A stretch of 20,312 nt of DNA, from positions 1-20,312 of the forward strand of contig JBEBWT010000035.1 of assembly GCA_040392005.1 (NCBI GenBank), read 5' to 3'. Shown here in pieces: positions 7,511-16,070 of the stretch (its first letter is position 1; the number at the start of each line of letters is the position of its first letter). The position numbers and the translations under genes were made by a program. The notes beneath the pieces are model-generated. The model was not told where the DNA came from. It saw only the letters and a program-made list of their open reading frames with translations, and did no database searches. This stretch comes from DASRQK01 sp040392005 (GTDB taxonomy: Bacteria; Bacteroidota; Bacteroidia; Sphingobacteriales; Sphingobacteriaceae).

Positions 7511-8746
7511 TCAAATCTGGTGATTGACACTTTCTTCCATAAACGGATGCTTTGCAGGTGCCAATGCATGCTTACTCAACTTGTTAAATACCAGTAAAGT
7601 GAATAATCCTGCAAATCCGAGGGCGGTACCAATCTCAATCAGACCAAAACCACGCTCCATTTCCACTGTACCCGGCATCACCATAACATAATAATCCAGC
7701 CAGTGACCCAATATCAGCAGGATGCAGACAAACAGCATCGTATTCATCCTGCGCTTCATATCCCGATCCACCAACAGGAGTAACGGTGCTACAAAATTAA
7801 TCAATAAATTCAACCAAAACCAGGGTTTGTATTCCGGCTCCCATCTTTTATAGAAATAAACGGTTTCTTCAGGAATATTGGCATACCAGATCAGGATCAA
7901 CTGCGAAAACCAGGTATAGGTCCAGAAAATGGAGAAACCAAAGATCAGGTTACCCAGGTCGTGCAGGTGATTTTCATTGACCCAGCCCATGTGACCAGCC
8001 TTCTTCAGGACAATCAGCACCACGGTGATGACACACAATCCACTGACCCACAGGGCAGCAAAATTGTACCAGCCGAACATAGTGGAAAACCAGTGTGCCT
8101 CCAGGGACATGATGGTATCAAAGGACCAGATCGGTGTGGTAAAACCAAAAATAACCAGAAAAATCGCTGAAAGTTTGAAGTTTTTCTTGTACATGTTCAA
8201 GCCGCCATTCAAATCTTCCTGATAGGAATTCCGGGCCAGCAGCCAGGCAAAAATGCTATATGTACCCATGAAAATAATCTGTCTGGCCAGAAATCCAGGC
8301 GCATTCAGAAATGCCTGTTTTCCGGCGACCAGTGCATCGTAATTGGGACTTTCGGGATCCATCAGTCCTTCCCCGTACCAATGGTGGTACAAATTGTGGG
8401 AAAACAGCCCCATAGCCACAATCGCAAACAGCAGAACAGAAGCAATGGGCAAAATACTGGCCATCGCCTGCGGAATCCGGATCATCCCCGCAGACCATCC
8501 TGACTGTGTCACATATTGCAGAGCCACGAAAAAGGCCCCGGCAGCACAGACACAGGTGAAATAATACCCCATCAACAGGAGGTTGGCGAAGGTGCGTTCC
8601 ACAGTAATATGGTCTTTGGATAATAAACCGTAAGCAATGGTAATCACCCCAAGAGCCAAAGCCACCAGACTCAAAAGCCTGGCCTTACCGCCGAAGGTAT
8701 AACGCTCATTAAAATTAAAATCGTGATGATGACTGTGAGTTCCCAT
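7511..8746 (-). CDS. actF: Alternative complex III subunit ActF (membrane subunit)
   Basis: A 411-residue polytopic membrane protein with about ten predicted helices, of the NrfD/PsrC-like fold that ActF shares distantly with ActC. It starts with a His-rich cytoplasmic tail (GTHSHHHDFNFNERYTF) and continues with conserved-looking membrane segments such as LFSHNLYHHWYG, TPIWSFDTIMSLEAHWFSTM and WFSQLILIWYANIPEE, which are typical of Bacteroidota quinol:cytochrome c oxidoreductase membrane subunits. Known structures of the complex show ActF packed beside ActC without its own metal cofactor; a role in proton movement has been proposed. It lies 29 nt after the actE stop and 47 nt before ctaC, the junction between the ACIII block and the oxidase block. 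Confidence 0.93.
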   Translation of the reverse strand: MGTHSHHHDFNFNERYTFGGKARLLSLVALALGVITIAYGLLSKDHITVERTFANLLLMGYYFTCVCAAGAFFVALQYVTQSGWSAGMIRIPQAMASILPIASVLLFAIVAMGLFSHNLYHHWYGEGLMDPESPNYDALVAGKQAFLNAPGFLARQIIFMGTYSIFAWLLARNSYQEDLNGGLNMYKKNFKLSAIFLVIFGFTTPIWSFDTIMSLEAHWFSTMFGWYNFAALWVSGLCVITVVLIVLKKAGHMGWVNENHLHDLGNLIFGFSIFWTYTWFSQLILIWYANIPEETVYFYKRWEPEYKPWFWLNLLINFVAPLLLLVDRDMKRRMNTMLFVCILLILGHWLDYYVMVMPGTVEMERGFGLIEIGTALGFAGLFTLLVFNKLSKHALAPAKHPFMEESVNHQI

Positions 8747-8775
8747 GTATAATCAAATTCAATATCTTATTACTA

Positions 8776-9405
8776 TTATTTCTTTTGTAATTCATTGACG
8801 TAAGCAACGACCGCCCACCGCTCCTCCGGAGACAGTTGTGAGGCGTGTGAGCCCATCAGACCCACCCCATAGGTGATCGTGTGATAGATCTTTCCATCAG
8901 GAAGTTCACTCATGAGGCCTCCCCTGGAAGAGTTGATGCCACCGGATTGCTGAAAATTTGGCGGAGGAGGAAAATTCTCCAGCGCACGGGAACCAGTTTT
9001 GGTCTCCAGCTTACGATCCTGGGTGATCGGTCCGTCTCCCTTTCCTTCTGTTCCGTGACAGACAGCGCAATAGGCCAGATACAATGCCTGCCCCTTGGCC
9101 AGCGTTTGCTCAGTGGCTTCCAGCGGACTCACCACTTCTGCCCCGGCCCGCTCATAATCATTCAGTGTGTTTTCGTAATCAAAACGGGCAAAACCCACAG
9201 GGACTGTTCCTTGCGGAGGTGTCTGGGCTGTCTGACCATTCGCAAAATTGGGATTGGGCTGATCCGGATTGTAACCGATCGGATCATACATATTGCGCGA
9301 GAATTCCACACCTGTACTGCGGGTCTGTTTCTCTCCACAAGACGCTACACTGACTATTAGCGCAGCAGCTATCCATACCGTTCCAAGAAAACGTCCCTTA
9401 TTCAT
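8776..9405 (-). CDS. actE: Alternative complex III subunit ActE, monohaem cytochrome c lipoprotein
   Basis: A periplasmic monohaem cytochrome c. I choose the ATG at 9405 (209 residues) over in-frame ATGs at 9447 and 9426 because it gives a clean lipoprotein signal peptide: MNKGR, a hydrophobic core, then the lipobox SVASC with C23 as the lipidated Cys. The haem c motif is CAVCH (113-117), and M184 in GVGLMGSHASQLS is the likely sixth ligand, followed by the usual ERWAVVAYV helix. A Pro/Asn/Gln-rich linker (about 41-70) joins the lipid anchor to the domain. This start overlaps the 3' end of actD by 8 nt. In characterised complexes ActE is a haem c subunit on the periplasmic side; passing electrons to the oxidase is inferred. 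Confidence 0.94.
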   Translation of the reverse strand: MNKGRFLGTVWIAAALIVSVASCGEKQTRSTGVEFSRNMYDPIGYNPDQPNPNFANGQTAQTPPQGTVPVGFARFDYENTLNDYERAGAEVVSPLEATEQTLAKGQALYLAYCAVCHGTEGKGDGPITQDRKLETKTGSRALENFPPPPNFQQSGGINSSRGGLMSELPDGKIYHTITYGVGLMGSHASQLSPEERWAVVAYVNELQKK

Positions 9406-9934
9406 AGCTGATATATTTTCTTTCATTGTATTTAACTTCAACCGCACCCGCTTCCTTCAGCAGGCTTTCAATCTTTTCATGATCCTTATTTTCACGGGCA
9501 TCGATGGCAATGATAAAGCGATCATCCGTGGCACGGAGGTCCATGACCCGTGGTGCCCGGCCCGGAAACAGGTGATTCCGGAAAAAAAACGTAGCCACCA
9601 TCCCAAGTGCACACAGCAAAATAGTCACTTCAAAGGTCACCGGTACAAAATCCGGCAGAGCCAGGGCAGGCTTTCCACCGATATTCATCGGCCAGTCATG
9701 TACCATGGTGTAGTACAGTAAGCTGAAACCCAATATGGTACCTGTGCATCCGAAAAGAAATGCGGCGATCGGCAATCTGGATGGTTTCACACCCAACTTG
9801 GCTTCAATGCCGTGAATGGGCATAGGTGTAAAACAATCGTAAATCGAAACGTTATTCTTTTGCAATCGATCGATCCCGTCCATCAATTCATCGGGATCGG
9901 CAAAACTTCCAATTATATACTTTGTATTGCTCAT
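9398..9934 (-). CDS. actD: Alternative complex III subunit ActD (DUF3341 family)
   Basis: A 178-residue protein with a soluble N-terminal domain (about 1-50, starting YIIGSFADPDELMDGIDRL), two predicted transmembrane helices at about 54-76 and 97-118, and a second small soluble domain that ends the protein (FIIAIDAREN onwards). PMPIHGIEAKLGVKPSRLP just before the first helix is a typical feature of this family. No cofactor motif is present. In known structures ActD is a membrane subunit placed next to ActC and ActF with a structural role. It starts 2 nt after the actC stop and its end overlaps the actE start by 8 nt, so coupled translation is likely. Confidence 0.93.
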   Translation of the reverse strand: MSNTKYIIGSFADPDELMDGIDRLQKNNVSIYDCFTPMPIHGIEAKLGVKPSRLPIAAFLFGCTGTILGFSLLYYTMVHDWPMNIGGKPALALPDFVPVTFEVTILLCALGMVATFFFRNHLFPGRAPRVMDLRATDDRFIIAIDARENKDHEKIESLLKEAGAVEVKYNERKYISYE

Positions 9935-9936
9935 TG

Positions 9937-11421
9937 CTATTTGATTTCTAATTCCTTAATATCTTCTTCGCTCACCGAATCGTACTTGCTGCTCAGTGCA
10001 TGTTTGAAATGATCCACCTGATCGGCAGGGAAATGTCCTTCCTGTACCAGTTTGGTCTTTTGTTGCAGGCTGGAGCTCTTGAGCAACAGCTTCACCTCAG
10101 CGATCGCAATACCCGGCAGGAAGCGCAGGAACAGCAGGAACAGGGTAAAGAACAAGCCAATAGAACCCACAAAGATGCCGGTATCGACCCAGGTCGGATA
10201 GAACATAGCCCAACTGGATGGCAGGTAATCTCGGTGCAGAGAAGTCACGATAATCACAAAACGCTCAAACCACATACCTATATTCACCACGATCGACAAT
10301 ACCCATGAAACCGGAATACTGGTCCGGATCTTTTTGAACCAGAACAATTGCGGTGAAATCACGTTACAGGTCATCATGGCCCAGTAAGCCCAGGCATAGG
10401 GGCCGCCGATCCGGTTGGTGAACGCATACATTTCATATTCAGAACCCGAATACCAGGCGATGAACAATTCTGTAAGATAAGCAATACCCACAATGGAACC
10501 GGTCACCAGAATGATTTTATTCATGGATTCGATGTGGAACATCGTAATGTAATTCTCAAAATTCAGTACTTTCCGCATCACCAGCAATAGGGTCTGTACC
10601 ATCGCAAATCCGGAGAAAATCGCCCCGGCCACAAAATATGGAGGGAAAATCGTAGTGTGCCAGCCCGGAATCACCGAGGTGGCAAAGTCCATGGATACGA
10701 TGGTGTGTACCGAAAGTACCAGTGGAGTGGAGATACCGGCCAGGATCAGGGAGACAATCTCAAACCGCTGCCAGGTCTTGACCGATCCGTTCCAACCAAA
10801 GGACAAAATAGAATACACTCTTTTGCGCAGGCCTGAAGCACGGTCACGAACCGTAGCAATATCCGGAAGCAAACCACAATACCAGAATACCAGTGATACC
10901 GTAAAATAAGTAGAGATCGCAAAGGCATCCCAGACCAGCGGTGAATTGAAGTTCACCCACAGGGAGCCATATTGGTTCGGTAGCGGGAAAATCCAGTAAG
11001 CCAGCCAGGGGCGTCCCATGTGGGCCACCACATAGGTGGCAGCACAGATCACCGCAAAGATGGTCATCGCCTCTGCAGCCCGGTTGATGGAATTACGCCA
11101 GTTCTGACGGAACAGCAACAACACTGCAGAGATCAGTGTCCCGGCGTGACCGATACCGACCCACCAGACAAAGTCAGTGATATCCCAGGCCCAGCCCACC
11201 GTTTTATTCAATCCCCAGGCACCGATACCGGTCCAGAACGTATAACCCACACTGACCACCCACAGCAAAGCACCACAGGCTGCCATAATAAAACCGATCC
11301 ACCATGCTTTATTGGCTTTGTTCTCGACAGGCACCAATATATCATTCGTCACTTTGGCATAGGTGATGTCCTTGCCGGTAACTAATGGTTCTCTTAAAAT
11401 TGATTCGTTATGCGATGACAT
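9937..11421 (-). CDS. actC: Alternative complex III subunit ActC, quinol-oxidising NrfD-like membrane protein
   Basis: A 494-residue polytopic protein with about ten transmembrane helices, in the NrfD/PsrC family. The N-terminus is hydrophilic (about 1-38) and a hydrophilic C-terminal tail of about 65 residues follows the last helix. H134 in VVAHMGRPW and D165 in PLVWDAFAIS lie at positions that match the His and Asp proposed for menaquinol binding in characterised ActC proteins. The WVGIGHAGTLISA and GMWFERFVIIVTSLHRDYLPSSW segments are also family-typical. Established role: oxidises membrane quinol and passes electrons towards the periplasmic ActB and ActA subunits. It begins 31 nt after the actB stop, as the membrane partner of the FeS subunit. 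Confidence 0.95.
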   Translation of the reverse strand: MSSHNESILREPLVTGKDITYAKVTNDILVPVENKANKAWWIGFIMAACGALLWVVSVGYTFWTGIGAWGLNKTVGWAWDITDFVWWVGIGHAGTLISAVLLLFRQNWRNSINRAAEAMTIFAVICAATYVVAHMGRPWLAYWIFPLPNQYGSLWVNFNSPLVWDAFAISTYFTVSLVFWYCGLLPDIATVRDRASGLRKRVYSILSFGWNGSVKTWQRFEIVSLILAGISTPLVLSVHTIVSMDFATSVIPGWHTTIFPPYFVAGAIFSGFAMVQTLLLVMRKVLNFENYITMFHIESMNKIILVTGSIVGIAYLTELFIAWYSGSEYEMYAFTNRIGGPYAWAYWAMMTCNVISPQLFWFKKIRTSIPVSWVLSIVVNIGMWFERFVIIVTSLHRDYLPSSWAMFYPTWVDTGIFVGSIGLFFTLFLLFLRFLPGIAIAEVKLLLKSSSLQQKTKLVQEGHFPADQVDHFKHALSSKYDSVSEEDIKELEIK

Positions 11422-11452
11422 ATTTTATGATTTCGATTGAATTGAGTTCAAA

Positions 11453-14400
11453 TTAAACATTCCTGACCTTCGTCATATAACCGGTGCCCGGTTGTACGTT
11501 GATTTCCTCCAATACATAATAGACCCGCTCGTTGCGCAATGCTTTGGAAACCTCTGAATTCGGATCATTGGCATCACCGAAGATGATCGCATTGGCTGAA
11601 CAGGCTGCTGCACAAGCCAGTTGGACATCTCCGTCTTTCATCGGACGGTTTTCAATTTTAGCCTTCAGTTTAGCCCCCTGGATACGCTGGATACACATCG
11701 AGCATTTCTCCATGACCCCACGTGAACGGGAAGTCACATCCGGATTGAGCACCAGTTGGGTAAATTCATTGTTCAGGTAATTATCGAAGCGGGAATCGTT
11801 CCAGTAATTGAACCAGTTGAAACGACGTACTTTGTACGGACAGTTGTTTGCACAATACCGTGTACCGAAACAACGGTTGTACGCCATGTGGTTCAGGCCC
11901 TCCGAAGAGTGAACGGTCGCAAGCACCGGACAGACGGTCTCACAAGGTGCGTGATCACAGTGCTGGCACATCATCGGCTGGTGGACTACGGTCACATTTT
12001 CATAATCGGATCCGCTCAGACCCTTAAACTGCTTTTCCTTATTGACCCCGGTTTCATAGGATTGCTCGATCTCATCCTGGTGGATGGAATAATAGCGGTC
12101 AATCCGCAACCAGTGCATTTCCCGGCGTCTTCTCACTTCATCCCTCCCCACCACGGGTATATTGTTCTCGACATTACATGCCACGATACAGGAACCACAT
12201 CCGGTACAGGCATTCAAGTCGATGGCCATCACCCAGCGGTGGCCGGGCTGTTCGTATTTATTCCAGAGATCATAGGTCTTGTGGTTGTCAATGAACCTGC
12301 CGGCATTGTGTCCGGGATCTTCCTGATATTTTGCAAAAGAGGTTTCGCGGATAATGTTCCGGCCCTCAATGGTGTGGTGTGTCTGGGTTTGTGCCAATTC
12401 GTATTTACCGGCCACTTTTTTCAGACTTGCCGAGGTATTGAACTGTACGGTTCCATTGGCGACAGAAGCAAACGGATAAACGTTTTTACCGACTCCGTTA
12501 CCAGCTTTTCCGACTTTGGTACGGCCATAACCCACCGCAATGGATACCGTGCCAATGGCTTGTCCGGGTTGCAGGAGGACCGGCAACACGGCCGACTGGC
12601 CACCGGCCACCGTGACTTCTACCAGGCTGTGTTCACCCAGTCCCAGGGATTCAGCGAATTTTGGATTGATGGCCACATAGTTGTCCCAGGTCACTTTGGA
12701 TACCGGATCCGGCAATTCATGCAGATACGCATTGTTGCCCTGCTTTCCATCTTTCAGGGAGGTACTTTGGTACAATTGTACTTCTACCTCTCCGGCAAGG
12801 GCCTTGCTACCCGTTACCACTTGTGCGGCCACTCCGGCCAGTGAAGAAAGATCAAATGAATAGGCTGTCAGCGGTTGTTCCCCATTATAGGAGAAACCTG
12901 TCTGCAACACATCGATCCAGGATTTTGCACTGCCGGCCAGCAGGTTCTGTTCCCAGTTATTTTTTACAAACGTATAATAATCCGTTTGCTCACCGGCCCA
13001 CAGCAACAGACTTTGTTCTGCCTGACGGGTATTATAGATCGGGTTGATCGTCGGTTGGACAATGGTATAATAACCTTCAAATGGCTGCGCATCCCCCCAG
13101 GATTCTAAAAAGTTTGGATTCGGTGCAATGGCGTTCAATTCAGAAGCCGTTTCATCGGCCCGGTCGGAGAATGACAGTTTGAAGTCAATTTTCTCCAGTG
13201 CCGTACGTACTGCATCCGGATTGTGATAGGAATACAGCGGGTTGCTGTTCAGGAAGAGGGCCACTCCGACCTGTCCTTGAGCAGCAGCAGTCAGGAATTG
13301 GGCGAAGGCCTCATCATTTCCTTTATATTGATAAGACGGGTTGTCCAGGTCGATGGTATTGCCATAGCTTTGCAGGGCCACGTTGATACCATTTACCAGG
13401 GTCTGTACCGCAACATCATTGGATCCGGCCACCAGCAACGCCCGGCCCTGTGCATTTTTCAACTCCTGTGCAGCCAGCCTCAATGCTGTTTTTGCTTTTT
13501 CATTACTGCTGATGGCGCCTGGCAGCGAACTGCCTGTAATTTCATTGTATAAAGCAATCAGAAGCGGTCCTTCTTCTGAAGGTTTGATCGCAATCCGTGC
13601 ATCCGCATTTGTTCCGGTCATACTCAGGCCGGCTTCAAACTGGATATGACGGGACATTTTGCCTTTCTGGAGCGATTTATAATTCCGGTTGGACATGTAT
13701 TGCTGGGTATGTTCCTCCCCGGCAACCCAGGTACCCAGAAAATCACTGGCGACTGAAACGATCACATCCGCATGATCAAAGCGGTAACGGGGCAAGACAG
13801 CCTTACCAAAAGTATTTGCATTTGCTTTGATGATACCGGAATAAGATACTGCATCCACTTCTATTAGCTTGGCAGTAGGATATTTCTCCGTAAATTTCGC
13901 AAGCACGCCCAATGTTGAAGGGCTGTTGATCGTCCCGGCAACCAACACGATCTGTTTGCCTGCTGCTGCCGCATTGTTCAGGGCGGTAGTCACCTGTCCG
14001 TCCAACTGATCCCAGGAAACCTCTGATCCACCAGCCTGTGGCCCCTTCAGCTTGGAAGTATCGTACAGGTCCAGAACAGCAGCCTGTGTGGCCGCATCGG
14101 TACCCTGATTGACACCCAAAGCTGATGGATTGGGTTCCAGCAAAATCGGACGTCCTTCACGGGTACGCACCAATATGCTTTGTCCATTGAATGTGGAGGC
14201 ATAAAAATTGGGGATACCCGGAGTGATTTCTTCCGGTTTGATCAGATACGGAATGGATTTATGAACCGGTGTACGCTCACAGGCGGCCAGAGTCACTGCA
14301 CCCAAACCAAATCCGAGTGTTTTCAGAAAATCCCTACGGGGAGTGCGGGCTTTCAGTCCATCACCTTCCAATACGTCCTCAACAGGAATCGGCTCAGCAA

Positions 14401-14482
14401 ATTCACCCTGATTTTTCGCTACGAAAGCAGGGGTCTGCTGCAACTCTTCCAAACCTTTCCAATATTTCTTGTTGCTATCCAT
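11453..14482 (-). CDS. actB: Alternative complex III subunit ActB, iron-sulfur protein with molybdopterin-enzyme-like domain
   Basis: A 1009-residue periplasmic subunit. The N-terminus carries a twin-arginine motif (PRRDFLK, R49-R50), a hydrophobic stretch and a lipobox-like LAAC (C68), so folded export and possibly lipid anchoring are expected. Residues of about 75-740 form the large molybdopterin-oxidoreductase-like domain, which in this family lacks the cofactor. The C-terminal 250 residues form a ferredoxin-like domain with four cluster motifs: C759, C762, C765, C769; C839, C842, C847, C851; C871, C877, C881; and C927, C930, C957, C961. The third motif has Thr (T874) where a fourth Cys would be, predicting one [3Fe-4S] and three [4Fe-4S] clusters, as known for the family. 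It lies 44 nt after actA. Very confident assignment; electron route inferred. Confidence 0.96.
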   Translation of the reverse strand: MDSNKKYWKGLEELQQTPAFVAKNQGEFAEPIPVEDVLEGDGLKARTPRRDFLKTLGFGLGAVTLAACERTPVHKSIPYLIKPEEITPGIPNFYASTFNGQSILVRTREGRPILLEPNPSALGVNQGTDAATQAAVLDLYDTSKLKGPQAGGSEVSWDQLDGQVTTALNNAAAAGKQIVLVAGTINSPSTLGVLAKFTEKYPTAKLIEVDAVSYSGIIKANANTFGKAVLPRYRFDHADVIVSVASDFLGTWVAGEEHTQQYMSNRNYKSLQKGKMSRHIQFEAGLSMTGTNADARIAIKPSEEGPLLIALYNEITGSSLPGAISSNEKAKTALRLAAQELKNAQGRALLVAGSNDVAVQTLVNGINVALQSYGNTIDLDNPSYQYKGNDEAFAQFLTAAAQGQVGVALFLNSNPLYSYHNPDAVRTALEKIDFKLSFSDRADETASELNAIAPNPNFLESWGDAQPFEGYYTIVQPTINPIYNTRQAEQSLLLWAGEQTDYYTFVKNNWEQNLLAGSAKSWIDVLQTGFSYNGEQPLTAYSFDLSSLAGVAAQVVTGSKALAGEVEVQLYQSTSLKDGKQGNNAYLHELPDPVSKVTWDNYVAINPKFAESLGLGEHSLVEVTVAGGQSAVLPVLLQPGQAIGTVSIAVGYGRTKVGKAGNGVGKNVYPFASVANGTVQFNTSASLKKVAGKYELAQTQTHHTIEGRNIIRETSFAKYQEDPGHNAGRFIDNHKTYDLWNKYEQPGHRWVMAIDLNACTGCGSCIVACNVENNIPVVGRDEVRRRREMHWLRIDRYYSIHQDEIEQSYETGVNKEKQFKGLSGSDYENVTVVHQPMMCQHCDHAPCETVCPVLATVHSSEGLNHMAYNRCFGTRYCANNCPYKVRRFNWFNYWNDSRFDNYLNNEFTQLVLNPDVTSRSRGVMEKCSMCIQRIQGAKLKAKIENRPMKDGDVQLACAAACSANAIIFGDANDPNSEVSKALRNERVYYVLEEINVQPGTGYMTKVRNV

Positions 14483-14526
14483 TTAAGCTATATATAAAGA
14501 TTGCGTATTTTCTAAACTATTATCTA

Positions 14527-15813
14527 TTAATAATGACATTTTCCGCACTCCAATCCACCGATCATCGCTGCCGTCATTTTTTCTCCTTTTTTCAGTTTCT
14601 CGTGTGCCGCGATCAATTGATCGTAATAGGCATTGTCAGCATTTACTTCCGTAGTCTGGTGACATTCTATACACCATTTCATGGTTAAAGGAGCGTATTG
14701 GTACAATTCTTCCATCGTTTCAACCGGCCCGTGACAGGTCTGGCATTCTACTCCAGCCACTACTACGTGTTGAGAGTGGTTGAAATAGGCAAAATCCGGA
14801 AGGTTATGGACACGGATCCATTCGATAGGTCTTGGATTGTTTCCGTACTCACCTGTGCTCGGATCGTAATCCAGCGCACGGTAAATTTTTGCAATTTCCG
14901 GTGAAATTTCGCCGCCATATTGCTCACTGCCCGTCACTCCTTTGTGGCAGTTCATACAGATATTTGCCGAAGGAATGGAGGCATTTTTGGATTTATAGGC
15001 GCCACCGTGGCAATACTGACAATCAATCTGATTGACACCGGCATGCAACTGGTGTGAAAACTTGATCGGTTGTACCGGCATATATCCTTCATGGACACCC
15101 ACATTCCACATATTGTTCCAACCGGCAGCGCCCAGGATACCAACCAGTACCAGGACAACCAGACCGACCAGTTTCTTGTTTTTCAGAAATTTCCTGAGTG
15201 CCTGTCCGCTTTCCTTACCGGTTTCAGTGGATTCTTCGGCCGGGATCAGCAGGTGCTGATTGTTTTCCACCACCCTTTCCAGGGTACGGATAACCTTGCC
15301 CAATACCACAATAATCGCAATTGCCAGGGCAATGACGACGATCAGACCAATAATCATAAAATCACTGGCATCGCTGCTGGCTGCCGCTCCTCCTGCGGTA
15401 CCGCCTGCCGCATCCGGTGCGGGTCCGGCAGCAATACGGGCCTCTTCCGCATCCACATAGGCAATGATATTGGAGATATCATCATCCGATAACTGAGGAA
15501 ATGCAGTCATGACCAAACGGTTGTTCTCTTCAAAGAGCCGGACCGCTGTTTCATCGCCCGATGCAATCAGCGACTGGGAATTCTTGATCCATTTATGCAG
15601 CCACTCTGCTTCAAAACGGCTGGACATCCCCAGCAATTCAGGACCGACACGTTTCCCCTGCACCAGGTGACAGGTCGTACAATTTGCCTTAAAAAGGGCT
15701 TCACCGGCTTTTGCATCTTGTGCACTGACTTGACCAGCAGCGGCAAAGGTCAGACCGATAATTAAGCATACCGACTTCGCGAGCCTTCCAAAAACTAATG
15801 AGATATTTCTCAT
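14527..15813 (-). CDS. actA: Alternative complex III subunit ActA, six-haem cytochrome c (monohaem plus pentahaem)
   Basis: First gene of the respiratory operon. I choose the ATG at 15813 (428 residues) over the one at 15885: it begins a good signal peptide (hydrophobic core, ending VSAQ at about 32), and the longer start lies almost on the predicted transcription start. Six CxxCH haem c motifs are seen. One is at C45-H49 in an N-terminal class I cytochrome domain, with M102 in VMTAFPQLS as the likely sixth ligand. Five are at C265-H269, C286-H290, C357-H361, C381-H385 and C423-H427. An Ala/Gly-rich linker (about 128-150) and two predicted transmembrane helices (about 152-172 and 214-232) separate the two parts. 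The family's pentahaem ActA collects electrons on the periplasmic face; here a monohaem domain is joined to it. Confidence 0.94.
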   Translation of the reverse strand: MRNISLVFGRLAKSVCLIIGLTFAAAGQVSAQDAKAGEALFKANCTTCHLVQGKRVGPELLGMSSRFEAEWLHKWIKNSQSLIASGDETAVRLFEENNRLVMTAFPQLSDDDISNIIAYVDAEEARIAAGPAPDAAGGTAGGAAASSDASDFMIIGLIVVIALAIAIIVVLGKVIRTLERVVENNQHLLIPAEESTETGKESGQALRKFLKNKKLVGLVVLVLVGILGAAGWNNMWNVGVHEGYMPVQPIKFSHQLHAGVNQIDCQYCHGGAYKSKNASIPSANICMNCHKGVTGSEQYGGEISPEIAKIYRALDYDPSTGEYGNNPRPIEWIRVHNLPDFAYFNHSQHVVVAGVECQTCHGPVETMEELYQYAPLTMKWCIECHQTTEVNADNAYYDQLIAAHEKLKKGEKMTAAMIGGLECGKCHY

Positions 15814-15896
15814 ATTGAGCACTTTAATGGTATTAATATGAATGTAACAACTTGGATCTATACTCTCAAACGGGATTCCCCCCATTTACACAAACG

Positions 15897-15904
15897 CAAA
15901 AGTA
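15897..15904 (-). promoter_or_regulatory. Predicted -7 box for the act-cta operon
   Basis: On the minus strand the octamer TACTTTTG matches the Bacteroidota -7 consensus TAnnTTTG exactly. Transcription would begin near 15890, giving a leader of about 75 nt before the actA ATG at 15813. No good TTTG or TTG lies at the expected distance for the -33 element, so the promoter may be weak or need an activator. The palindrome TGAGTCA (15935-15941) lies about 30 nt upstream of the box and is a possible, unproven regulator site. The gap between actA and the divergent msrB holds no gene. Confidence 0.55.
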
Positions 15905-16038
15905 GGATTTATTAGGCAATTCATGACATTTTGGTGACTCAATTTATAATTTATAATCATTCTAAATTGATCTAAAAATTGCGTTTTTAAGTGCAAAAAT
16001 GCAGAATTTGCTGCCACCCCCGAACATTCGCTTTTCCA

Positions 16039-16046
16039 TTCATTTG
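16039..16046 (+). promoter_or_regulatory. Weak candidate -7 box for msrB
   Basis: TTCATTTG on the plus strand matches TAnnTTTG at all fixed positions but the second. It lies 25 nt before the TTG start codon of msrB. No -33 TTTG occurs at normal spacing (the nearest, at 16007-16010, is about 28 nt away). It is offered only because it is the best match in the short upstream region. Confidence 0.28.
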
Positions 16047-16070
16047 TAACTTCCCAAAATAAGGTGTAAA

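Noticed and set aside
11756..12844. Plus-strand open frame of 362 codons
   Set aside because: It lies fully antisense to actB, which has strong family motifs along this stretch. The translation shows no domain I recognise and no promoter or start signal; it is a shadow of actB codon use.
15814..15885. Longer N-terminus for ActA from the ATG at 15885
   Set aside because: The extra 24 residues would come before the signal peptide, and the start would lie almost on the predicted transcription start, leaving no leader. The ATG at 15813 gives a normal signal peptide.
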